Below, piece after piece: positions 1-6,004 of a stretch of 7,917 nucleotides of DNA. How positions within the stretch are numbered: position 1 is the first letter of the stretch; every line of letters begins with the position of its first letter. The stretch is from assembly GCA_036794395.1 (NCBI GenBank), contig DAIRGS010000327.1, forward strand, positions 1-7,917. Reading direction: 5' to 3'. A program made the translations under genes and the position numbers. Under the pieces are notes generated by a model, which was given only the letters and a program-made list of their open reading frames with translations, had not been told where the DNA came from and made no database searches. Source of the DNA: DASXMX01 sp036794395. GTDB taxonomy: Bacteria > Planctomycetota > Phycisphaerae > Tepidisphaerales > Tepidisphaeraceae.

Positions 1-77
1 TGCCCATTTTAGGCCGGAGATGTGTATAACGGTGAGGCTGGAAGCCCGTGTCACGAAAGGCGCGGAATCGCGCACGG

Positions 78-3000
78 TCAATTAGACCTGGGCAACCGGA
101 TCGTGCGCAGATCATACCTTCGCACTTCGCGATCGCGATCCGAATCGCGATCTCGATCTCGATCAGCATCCCGCAATTCGCGCTCCTCACCTTCTTCTTC
201 CATGGCGCGTTCTTCATCGCCTTCATCGATCTTGAAATACGCGTTTTCTTCATCTTCGTCTTCATCGCCCAGATCAGCTGAATTGCTGGCCATCGCGACC
301 GAGTCGCTTACGAGCGGATCGTTTTCGACCCGAAGATTCTGGGCGAATTGCTGGCCGTCGACGGTAAGGATGATGCGGTAGGTACCGGCAGCGGCCGCCC
401 CGGCGCCTCGCCCACCCCGGCCACCGAACCCGCCACCGCCGCCGCCCCCACGTCCAAACACGGGAGGCTGTTGCTCTCCACCGGCGGACGTCGGCGGCTG
501 TTCGCCGACCGCCGCCTGCTCTTGCTGTTGTTGCTGCTGATCGGGATCGTCGCCGGCGGTTTGAGCGTTGGCACGGGCGCTCCGTCCGCGTCGATTTCCA
601 GTCGCGGTCGTTGTGGTTGGACCGGCACCTGCTACGCCGCGTCCCGCGCCCTGACCACGGGCCAGATTCCCACCGCGACCCCCTGCCGCGCCGGCCATGC
701 GGAGATCCCAGGCGATACGGTGCAACCCGGGCTCGGTGCGCGCGGGAAATTCGCGAAGCGTCCGACCTGCGACATCGACAATCTTGACCGTCGCCTTTTT
801 CGCCTCGGTGGGAAGCGAATAGTAAACGTCGGCGCCGAACATCGGATTCTGTCCGACAAACTTGCGATTGGTTCCTCCGTGCGAGGGTTCGCTGTGCCAG
901 CGCACCGCCGGGGAAGGTTCATAAAGTTGGGGCGCATCCACGAGGTACTGCGGCTGAATCTGGCGCAGGGCCGAGACATCAAGCACCCAAAGACTCCGTC
1001 CATGCGTTGCGGCCACGATCTGCCCGTTCACCGGATGCTGCGCAAATTCAAACACGGCCACCGTCGGAAGATTCGCGCCGAGTTTGTTCCATAGCTTTCC
1101 GCGGTCCAGCGAACACCACGCGCCAAACTCGGTTCCGACGTAGAGCAAGTTGGCGTTCGTGAGGTCTTCACTGATGCAGCGCGTGGAGCCCCAGGGAAGG
1201 TTCGCCGTGATCGGCTTCCAGGTTTTTCCGAAATCTTCAGTGACGTAAATATAGGGGTTGTCATCGTCTGAGCGATGACCGTCGAACGCGACGTAGCAAC
1301 GGCCATCGGCATAACGCGAGGCTTCGATGCCGGCCACCCATCGTGGGCCGGGCAGACCGACATTGCTGTCGATGCGGGTCCACGTTTTGGTGCCGTCTTT
1401 GGTTACCCACAGTGCGCCATCATCAGTGCCGGCATACACGACATCTGGATTGCGCGGTGACTCGGCCAGCGCAGTGCCGCTCCCATATTTGGTGGTGGTG
1501 ATTTTGGGCGAAGCGACCTGAAGGTTGTCGCCGCGATTCACGGAGCGGAAGACGTAATCACCGGCTGCATAGAAGATATGGGAATTGAAGTGAGACAGAA
1601 CAAACGGCGTGTTCCAATTGAAGCTGTATCCCCCGCCGCGACCACCCTGCCCACCGCCACCGCCACCGCCAAATCCACCTCCGCCGCCTCCACCGGCGAA
1701 CGCCCCACCGCCACCGCCAGCACCGCGTCCGCGCTGTCCACCCTGGCCGCCACGTGGGGTTGGACGGATTCCACCCCGTTCCCCGGTGCGAAGGTTTCGA
1801 CGCGACATGGAGCCATCCTGGCTTTCGGAGTAAACCACGTCGGGATCATCCTGATCGACCTGGCACTGGAAGCCATCGCCGCCGCCCACGTTGATCCAGT
1901 CTTCATTGATCGGCCCGCTGCCGTTGAGTGAGATGGCAGGGCCCATCCACGAACCATTGTCCTGAAGACCCCCTACCACCCGGTAGGGTTTAGTCGGCGC
2001 GATCGAGACGTGATAAAACTGGCCGATCGCGGTGGTGTTGAGGTGATCCCAGTTGCGCGTGCGGTCGTAGGTCACGTAGAAACCGCCGTCGCACCCAACC
2101 AGTATGTGACGCCCGTCTTTGGGGTCGATCCACAACGCGTGCTGATCGGCATGCACACCCCGCCCGGCATCGGGGCGGAACGTTTTTCCGGCATCGGTTG
2201 AGCGATACATCGAAACGCCGCCCACATAAAGATATTTCTCGTCACTCGGATCGACTCTAAGCAGGCTGAAATACATCGGCCGGGGGTTCAGACTGTTGAT
2301 GCGCGTCCACGATTCACCGGCATCGGTGGATTTATAAATGCCTCCATATTCGAAGCTGTTGGCACCCTGATCGTTCTGAACGTTTTCGATTTGCCCGCCA
2401 TATTGCCCGCCGTTGGGGCGCGTGGTGCTGCCTCGGGCGCCCCCCTGGGCCGGGCGTTCTCCCAAAACGACTTCGACCGTCTTGGTTTTGTCCCCGGTCT
2501 TCAGTTTAAGATCGAGTTTGTCGCCAACCTTGTGTGAGCGGATTTCTTCCTGAAGTTCTTCGAAGGTTTTGATGGTCTTTTCACCGGCCCCGATAATGAG
2601 GTCGCCTTCTTTGAGGCCGGCCTTTGCGGCCGGGCCATCTTCCGTGACCGTGGTAATCTTGACTCCGCCCTCGGCTTCTTCACCGCTCAGGCCCGAGAAT
2701 GCACCAGCCGCGGGTTGAGTTGCACCGCCGCGCGCGCCGCCGGCGAACGCTCCGCCCCGCCCCCCGCCACCACCCCCGCCGAAGCCGCGACCGCCTCTTC
2801 CGCCGGTCCCGGCGGCCAGCGTTACGGTAATCTCACGCGGCTCTCCTTCACGGAGAATCTTGTAGGTGAGCTTATCACCGACTTTGTGCTCGCGAACGGT
2901 TTCGATCAGCTCATCGGAGAACTCGAGATCTTCGCCGTTGATGGATTGAATGATGTCGCCTTCGATCAACCCGGCTTTAGCGGAAGGACCATTCTCGCGA

Positions 3001-4247
3001 ACCGTCGTCAGGCGGATGCCTCGATCCGCCTCTTCGCCAAAGATGTCGAGATCGACGGTGGGTTTGGGCTTGGGCGCGGTGCCCATGCCGGTGCGGGCAC
3101 AGTCGATAATGCAGAAAACGGTGTTGGGGTCTTTCCGATAGAAATCCACGCCGACCCGGCCAAGGTCATTGGTGGGCAGGCCGCTTGTCAGCTTCTTCCA
3201 GCTCTTGCCGGCATCGGTGCTCTTGTAGAGCCCTGAGCCCGGTCCCCACTTTCTGATCGGATCATACGTATCATATCCATCGGGGATCGGAGCGCCGGGA
3301 TGGGAATCGTATCCGTCGCGCTGGCGTTCCCACGCGGATGCGATAAGGGTGCTCGGCTCATCGGGCTTCATTTGAATATCGACGATCCCGGTCTTGTCAT
3401 CGATAAACAGAACGCGGTCCCAGGTAGTGCCTCCATCGGTGGTTTTGTAGAGGCCGCGTTCTTCGTTGGGGCCATAAAGCCGGCCCAGCGCGCCGACATA
3501 AACGATATTGGGATCCTTTGGATCAATGACGATCCGGCCAATCTGAAAGGAGTTCTTAAGCCCCATGTTTTTCCAGGTGCGCCCGCCGTCCGTGGACTTG
3601 TAGACGCCATCACCATATGAGACAGAGTTGCGCGGATTGTTCTCACCTGTGCCGACCCACACGGTTTTGGGATCGGACGTCGCGACGGCAACGCTTCCGA
3701 TGGCTACCGTTGCCTCGTGATCGAATTGGTGAGTAAAGGTCGCGCCGTTGTTAGTTGTCTTGAGCAACCCGCCACCGCCCGTGGCCACCCAATAGGTACT
3801 TGAATCAGATGGGACCACCGCCAGATCGACGATTCTTCCACCCATCGTGGCCGGGCCAATGGATCGCCAGTTGAGGGCTTGCATCCACTTTCGATTCAGC
3901 TCGATGGGCGCGTTGGGGTCGATCGTGCTCGACCGCGTGGTGGCGGTGCTGGTCGTTCGGCGCGGGTTCTCGTCGGATTCATCGGGGACGGCAGGTCGCG
4001 AATCGCTCGATCGCGCAGAAGCGCCGGTATCGGAATCACGCAAGGTTTGCACGGTCTTGAGCAGGTCCTGCAACTGCTTTTGGATCTGCTCCAGTTGCTG
4101 GCCCTTGGCCGAAGCCGGCTGTTTTTGATCCCGGTCCTGAACCTCCTGTGCGATCACCGGAATCCCAACGACCGCCAGAGCTATCAGCCCGGCTACAAGC
4201 CATCCGTCGAAAAACCTCTTGCCCCGCGATCCGTGGTTCATTTTCAT
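78..4247 (-). CDS. Exported sortilin/VPS10-like BNR (Asp-box) repeat protein with two internal PDZ domains
   Basis: The product is a 1389-residue exported beta-propeller protein. Residues 1-33 form a Sec-type signal peptide (KR, then a hydrophobic stretch ending VIA|Q). A Gln-rich, probably coiled segment follows at 48-71. Asp-box motifs lie at 165, 218 (STDGGRTW), 269, 343, 640, 683, 949, 1003 and 1046, matching the sortilin/VPS10-type propeller family often labelled 'glycosyl hydrolase'. No glycosidase active site is visible, so the likely role is binding or scaffolding at the periplasm or cell surface. Two HtrA-like PDZ domains (410-477 and 528-595) interrupt the propeller. Gly/Arg-rich linkers lie at 480-508, 825-872 and 1185-1287, the last with a Gln run. 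A short beta segment (1288-1312, GTYRIILTVDGQQF) is followed by an acidic and Arg-Asp tail. The ATG at 4247 is preferred because GGGAG lies 9 nt upstream; the in-frame ATG at 4301 lacks one and would bury the signal peptide. No T-run terminator follows in bases 1-77. The fold is secure; the function is unknown. Confidence 0.9.
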   Translation of the reverse strand: MKMNHGSRGKRFFDGWLVAGLIALAVVGIPVIAQEVQDRDQKQPASAKGQQLEQIQKQLQDLLKTVQTLRDSDTGASARSSDSRPAVPDESDENPRRTTSTATTRSSTIDPNAPIELNRKWMQALNWRSIGPATMGGRIVDLAVVPSDSSTYWVATGGGGLLKTTNNGATFTHQFDHEATVAIGSVAVATSDPKTVWVGTGENNPRNSVSYGDGVYKSTDGGRTWKNMGLKNSFQIGRIVIDPKDPNIVYVGALGRLYGPNEERGLYKTTDGGTTWDRVLFIDDKTGIVDIQMKPDEPSTLIASAWERQRDGYDSHPGAPIPDGYDTYDPIRKWGPGSGLYKSTDAGKSWKKLTSGLPTNDLGRVGVDFYRKDPNTVFCIIDCARTGMGTAPKPKPTVDLDIFGEEADRGIRLTTVRENGPSAKAGLIEGDIIQSINGEDLEFSDELIETVREHKVGDKLTYKILREGEPREITVTLAAGTGGRGGRGFGGGGGGGRGGAFAGGARGGATQPAAGAFSGLSGEEAEGGVKITTVTEDGPAAKAGLKEGDLIIGAGEKTIKTFEELQEEIRSHKVGDKLDLKLKTGDKTKTVEVVLGERPAQGGARGSTTRPNGGQYGGQIENVQNDQGANSFEYGGIYKSTDAGESWTRINSLNPRPMYFSLLRVDPSDEKYLYVGGVSMYRSTDAGKTFRPDAGRGVHADQHALWIDPKDGRHILVGCDGGFYVTYDRTRNWDHLNTTAIGQFYHVSIAPTKPYRVVGGLQDNGSWMGPAISLNGSGPINEDWINVGGGDGFQCQVDQDDPDVVYSESQDGSMSRRNLRTGERGGIRPTPRGGQGGQRGRGAGGGGGAFAGGGGGGGFGGGGGGGQGGRGGGYSFNWNTPFVLSHFNSHIFYAAGDYVFRSVNRGDNLQVASPKITTTKYGSGTALAESPRNPDVVYAGTDDGALWVTKDGTKTWTRIDSNVGLPGPRWVAGIEASRYADGRCYVAFDGHRSDDDNPYIYVTEDFGKTWKPITANLPWGSTRCISEDLTNANLLYVGTEFGAWCSLDRGKLWNKLGANLPTVAVFEFAQHPVNGQIVAATHGRSLWVLDVSALRQIQPQYLVDAPQLYEPSPAVRWHSEPSHGGTNRKFVGQNPMFGADVYYSLPTEAKKATVKIVDVAGRTLREFPARTEPGLHRIAWDLRMAGAAGGRGGNLARGQGAGRGVAGAGPTTTTATGNRRGRSARANAQTAGDDPDQQQQQQEQAAVGEQPPTSAGGEQQPPVFGRGGGGGGGFGGRGGRGAGAAAAGTYRIILTVDGQQFAQNLRVENDPLVSDSVAMASNSADLGDEDEDEENAYFKIDEGDEERAMEEEGEERELRDADRDRDRDSDRDREVRRYDLRTIRLPRSN
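126..173. repeat. Hexanucleotide-like GATCGC/GATCTC repeat encoding an Arg-Asp tail
   Basis: The plus strand shows repeated 6-bp units of the type GATCGC, GATCTC and GAATCG. On the minus strand they encode the alternating tail DRDRDRDSDRDRE near the C-terminus of the BNR protein. The period of six equals two codons. The adjacent 174-272 segment encodes a Glu/Asp-rich stretch, so the whole C-terminal tail is charged and low in complexity. Confidence 0.8.
1632..1775. repeat. Low-complexity Gly/Arg codon repeat (linker in BNR protein)
   Basis: On the plus strand this is a run of CCACCGCC-type units. It encodes a Gly-rich, RGG-containing linker at residues 825-872 of the minus-strand BNR protein. 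Two similar tracts lie at 2724-2810 and 387-695. The tract creates proline-rich antisense frames that are not genes. Such runs are prone to slippage and assembly error. Confidence 0.8.
2463..2666 (-). other. PDZ domain 2 inside the BNR protein
   Basis: Residues 528-595 form a second PDZ domain (GPAAKAGLKEGDLIIGAGEK). Aligned by hand without gaps, it matches PDZ domain 1 at about 30 of 68 positions, including an identical HKVGDKL segment. This suggests a tandem duplication. The domains are separated by about 50 residues that are largely Gly/Arg/Ala-rich. Confidence 0.85.
2817..3020 (-). other. PDZ domain 1 inside the BNR protein
   Basis: Residues 410-477 of the BNR protein (numbered from the 4247 start) read as an HtrA/DegP-like PDZ domain. 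The carboxylate-binding and turn region GPSAKAGLIEGDIIQSING is diagnostic, followed by a helix and the strands KLTYKILREG and EITVTL. PDZ domains usually bind C-terminal or unfolded peptide segments, so this part may recognise partner proteins. It sits where the family normally has a short loop between two Asp-box blades. Confidence 0.85.
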
Positions 4248-4256
4248 GGCCTGTTG

Positions 4257-4261
4257 CTCCC
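4257..4261 (-). promoter_or_regulatory. Ribosome binding site deciding the BNR protein start
   Basis: Read on the minus strand this is GGGAG, ending 9 nt before the ATG at 4247. The alternative in-frame ATG at 4301 has only a C/A-rich sequence upstream. The signal peptide also begins naturally at the downstream ATG, so both lines agree. Confidence 0.7.
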
Positions 4262-4277
4262 AACCTGATTCAGGCTG
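4261..4277. repeat. 17-bp imperfect palindrome in the leader of the BNR gene
   Basis: The sequence caacctgattcaggctg is a dyad with one mismatched pair and a single central base. In the minus-strand transcript it could fold as CAGCCUG-AAU-CAGGUUG, with one G-U pair, and its 3' end touches the GGGAG ribosome binding site. It could be a protein operator or a small hairpin modulating translation. Neither is shown. Confidence 0.4.
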
Positions 4278-4290
4278 ACGTGATTTGCAC

Positions 4291-4312
4291 AATCGATCCA
4301 TTTGGGTCGATT
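4291..4312. repeat. 22-bp imperfect inverted repeat upstream of the BNR gene
   Basis: Arms AATCGATCC and GGGTCGATT flank an ATTT centre, with one mismatched position. The outer 6 bp are perfect. The repeat lies 44-65 bp upstream of the chosen ATG and spans the alternative ATG at 4301. It is compatible with a regulator-binding dyad. There is no T-run, so it is not a terminator for the upstream cupin gene. Confidence 0.4.
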
Positions 4313-4430
4313 TGGATTGACTTCCGGATCGCCGAAGTTTATCGCGCCCGTACGCTACCGCCAGCAGATTCGGGGCAGCCGGGTTTGGCGCGAAGGCCGG
4401 TGAGGGGCGGTCGCCGGCATGGCAATCGGA

Positions 4431-4787
4431 TTACGGTCTTGAAGATTCTTCGCCTTGGGGTGGTTCCTGAAAATGAATGGCGAGCCAGACGGTCGGCTGA
4501 TCGGGGTCAGTCCAATCCACCCTGTGGTGAAGGCCGGCGGGAATTAGAAGGTATGAACCGGGAACCATATCGTGGGTCGATCCGTCGCCTAAACGGAGCC
4601 GCGCATGTCCTTGAATCACAACTACCCATTCTGCTTCAACCTGTTGGTACCAAAAGCCTTCCGGAGAGGCATGGCCATGCGAAACGATCCGTTCCATGCG
4701 AAACTTTGACCCCTTAAGAAGCAACTGAAATGACTCTTCCGGTGTAGGCGCAGGGAGGTTTGAGATCAGGTTCCCGGTTTCGTTCAT
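4431..4787 (-). CDS. Small single-domain cupin protein
   Basis: The product is a 118-residue cytoplasmic protein with no signal peptide, covering one complete cupin barrel. The second cupin motif is clear at residues 76-90 (PGSYLLIPAGLHHRV). The first motif region (44-60, GFWYQQVEAEWVVVIQG) has Tyr-Gln-Gln where classical cupins have His-x-His. From memory, a bacterial subfamily with 'SHGHASPEGFWY...EWV' and 'WTDPDQPTVWLAIHF' looks like this, so the change is probably family-typical. Metal binding and the reaction are unknown. The ATG at 4787 has AAGAG 6 nt upstream. The gene points toward the BNR gene 183 bp further on, and no terminator was seen between them, so read-through is possible. 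It is divergent from the pilin-like gene. The cupin fold is well supported; no specific function can be named. Confidence 0.85.
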   Translation of the reverse strand: MNETGNLISNLPAPTPEESFQLLLKGSKFRMERIVSHGHASPEGFWYQQVEAEWVVVIQGHARLRLGDGSTHDMVPGSYLLIPAGLHHRVDWTDPDQPTVWLAIHFQEPPQGEESSRP

Positions 4788-4840
4788 TGCATGCTCTTGT
4801 ACTGATTCTCCGCCCTCTCCAGGTAAAAAATAATCCTTGC

Positions 4841-4850
4841 GGAATATTCC
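4841..4850. repeat. Perfect 10-bp palindrome GGAATATTCC
   Basis: This is a self-complementary site 54 bp upstream of the cupin ATG, in the divergent intergenic region. It may be an operator half of a larger site. A 10-bp palindrome alone is weak evidence. Confidence 0.3.
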
Positions 4851-4893
4851 TGGACAGGCAGCGGTTATCAGATGTGATGAATGCAGGTATTTG

Positions 4894-4923
4894 AATTGTT
4901 GGGGTGTTGGAATCCCAACAATT
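4894..4923. repeat. Perfect 10-bp inverted repeat upstream of the pilin-like gene
   Basis: AATTGTTGGG (4894-4903) and CCCAACAATT (4914-4923) are exact reverse complements with a 10-bp spacer. The right arm ends 3 bp before the TTGACA box. No T-run follows on either strand, so it is more likely an operator than a terminator. Confidence 0.6.
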
Positions 4924-4926
4924 ATG

Positions 4927-4956
4927 TTGACAGAATATTTGCTAAGTTGTTATTTT
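4927..4956 (+). promoter_or_regulatory. Candidate sigma70-type promoter of the pilin-like gene
   Basis: A consensus -35 box TTGACA (4927-4932) is followed after 18 bp by TATTTT (4951-4956), which matches four of six positions of TATAAT. Transcription would start near 4963, giving a leader of about 85 nt before the ATG at 5049. The -10 box is imperfect. Confidence 0.5.
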
Positions 4957-5038
4957 TCGGTTCTCTAGCAAATCGTGTTGGCGTATTGGTTGTCGGATCC
5001 TGTACGCCTCTTTCCACATCGGTTCTCGGACAGGAAAT

Positions 5039-5042
5039 GGAG
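5039..5042 (+). promoter_or_regulatory. Ribosome binding site deciding the pilin start
   Basis: GGAG lies 6 nt before the ATG at 5049. The alternative ATG at 5037 has AGGA only 1 nt away, which is too close. The start at 5049 also gives the short basic leader peptide expected of a prepilin. Confidence 0.75.
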
Positions 5043-5048
5043 CAGGTC

Positions 5049-5771
5049 ATGAATTTGGTTCGTCGTACGCGGCGGGGTTTTACCCTCGTCGAGCTTCTGG
5101 TTGTAATCGGTATTATCGCCTTGCTTGTGTCGATTCTTCTGCCGGCCTTGAATAAGGCCCGCGAAGACGCCAAGCGCATTCGATGCCTCTCCAACCAGCG
5201 ACAGCTGGTCATGGCCTGGCAGATGTACGCCGCCGATAATAAAGGCAAGTTTTGTGGCTCAAACACCCCCACCTACCCGCAGGTCCCGTGGTGGTTCTGG
5301 GCCGCTGCGGGTAACACGCTGGACTGCCTGTATAACGGCAAACTCTGGCCGTATCTCCATAACTATGACGTGTACAAGTGCCCCAATGATCGCGTGATGT
5401 ATACGCATACCTACTCGATCAATGGCTGGCTGGCCGGGGAAGACGGACAGCGCGTCTTCACAATGGGCCAGGTCAAGAAGGCGTACGCGACTTTCGTGTT
5501 CATCGAGGAACTCGATCCTCGCGGCTACGAAATCAACTCGTTCATGGTGAACCACTATCCGTCCCAGAACTGGACGGATGTGCCGGGCAACATGCACATC
5601 AACGCGGGGATCATCTCCTTCGCTGATGGCCATGCAATCATCTGGCCCTTTTCGGATCCGCGCACCTACAAGAATCCCCAGATCGGCATGAGCACGCCGA
5701 ACGACCCTGATCTCCGTCAGATCCAGGCCTGGGTTGGCGTTGGTCCATACCCGCCAGGCGTCGTGCAGTAA
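5049..5771 (+). CDS. Type IV pilin-like / pseudopilin protein with H-X9-DG motif
   Basis: The product is a 240-residue prepilin-like protein. A basic leader of ten residues (MNLVRRTRRG) precedes the prepilin peptidase site G10|F11, and the methylated N-terminus FTLVE has the conserved Glu at mature position 5. A hydrophobic helix runs from about 15 to 33 and continues as an amphipathic helix (LNKAREDAKRIRCLSNQRQL). The C-terminal globular part contains H183 and D193-G194 exactly nine residues apart (H-INAGIISFA-DG), the 'processing-associated H-X9-DG' signature abundant in Planctomycetota and Verrucomicrobiota. Four cysteines (46, 70, 93, 111) may form disulfides. Such proteins are assembled by, or associated with, type II secretion/type IV pilus-like machinery, but no peptidase, ATPase or secretin is present here. 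The gene has its own promoter candidate and a strong terminator, so it is probably monocistronic. The individual substrate or role is unknown. Confidence 0.93.
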   Translation: MNLVRRTRRGFTLVELLVVIGIIALLVSILLPALNKAREDAKRIRCLSNQRQLVMAWQMYAADNKGKFCGSNTPTYPQVPWWFWAAAGNTLDCLYNGKLWPYLHNYDVYKCPNDRVMYTHTYSINGWLAGEDGQRVFTMGQVKKAYATFVFIEELDPRGYEINSFMVNHYPSQNWTDVPGNMHINAGIISFADGHAIIWPFSDPRTYKNPQIGMSTPNDPDLRQIQAWVGVGPYPPGVVQ

Positions 5772-5804
5772 GTTTGACCTGCGGGTGATAGTCTCCGTTC
5801 TGAT

Positions 5805-5822
5805 GCCGCCGGATAAGGCGGC
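5805..5822 (+). other. GC-rich hairpin after the pilin-like gene
   Basis: GCCGCC and GGCGGC form a perfect 6-bp stem with the loop GGATAA. There is no T-run, so it is not a terminator by itself. It lies in the 3' untranslated region, 33 nt after the pilin stop and 22 nt before the terminator stem, and could stabilise the transcript's 3' end. Confidence 0.45.
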
Positions 5823-5844
5823 TGATGGATCGGACGAAACAATG

Positions 5845-5882
5845 AGACGTTCTTGCCCGGAAGGGCAAGAACGTCTTTTTTT
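5845..5882 (+). terminator. Strong rho-independent terminator
   Basis: A perfect 14-bp stem (AGACGTTCTTGCCC paired with GGGCAAGAACGTCT) closes on a stable GGAA tetraloop. It is followed directly by seven T residues (5876-5882). It ends transcription of the pilin-like gene and separates it from dsbD. The T-run is on one side only, so it acts in the plus direction. Confidence 0.95.
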
Positions 5883-5943
5883 GTTGATCGTGTCCGATTC
5901 ATTTTTCCAAGTGGGTAATGTCGGCTTGTCAGGAATCAGCCCG

Positions 5944-5971
5944 TTGATCCGACATACAACCGGCATCTAAT
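5944..5971 (+). promoter_or_regulatory. Candidate promoter P1 for dsbD
   Basis: TTGATC (5944-5949) and TCTAAT (5966-5971) are spaced by 16 bp and match sigma70 boxes at 4/6 and 5/6 positions. Transcription would start near 5978 and give a leader of about 26 nt before the ATG at 6005. A 7-bp inverted repeat (5918-5924 ATGTCGG with 5949-5955 CCGACAT) overlaps the -35 area. Moderate support only. Confidence 0.4.
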
Positions 5972-6004
5972 GTTGAATTGCTCGTTCGACACAAGGCACC
6001 AGCC

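Larger units (their letters stand above)
4788..5048. other. Divergent intergenic region between cupin and pilin-like genes
   Basis: These 261 bp are visibly richer in A and T than the flanking genes. They contain the GGAATATTCC palindrome, a perfect 10-bp inverted repeat, and a TTGACA-type promoter candidate for the plus-strand gene. I could not identify a convincing minus-strand promoter for the cupin. An in-frame extension of the pilin frame back to 4881 runs through here but is not likely translated. Confidence 0.6.

Noticed and set aside
1..77. Possible terminator after the BNR gene
   Set aside because: Only weak GC hairpins are present on the minus strand and no T-run follows, so termination probably lies beyond the window or is factor-dependent.
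348..1094. 248-codon plus-strand open frame opposite the BNR gene
   Set aside because: It is antisense to well-supported Asp-box and linker coding sequence, is low in complexity with Leu and Ala/Pro runs from the repeat tracts, and has no recognisable domain. It is a by-product of GC-rich codons.
1609..1833. Proline-rich plus-strand frame (long Pro runs)
   Set aside because: It is the complement of the glycine linker codons of the BNR protein. The Pro runs are the antisense of GGN codons.
78..4247. Glycosidase/sialidase function for the BNR protein
   Set aside because: Asp-box repeats alone are structural. I saw no sialidase catalytic Arg triad or FRIP motif, so an enzymatic call is not supported.
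4148..4717. 189-codon plus-strand frame spanning the BNR start and the cupin gene
   Set aside because: It overlaps two recognisable minus-strand genes, has no domain, and runs through their regulatory gap.
4881..5048. N-terminal extension of the pilin-like protein by 56 residues
   Set aside because: It would put a long, unrelated segment before the prepilin leader, overlaps the dyad and promoter, and has no good ribosome binding site. The ATG at 5049 has one.
5259..5966. 235-codon minus-strand frame opposite the pilin-like gene
   Set aside because: It runs antisense through the conserved H-X9-DG region and through the terminator, with no recognisable family.
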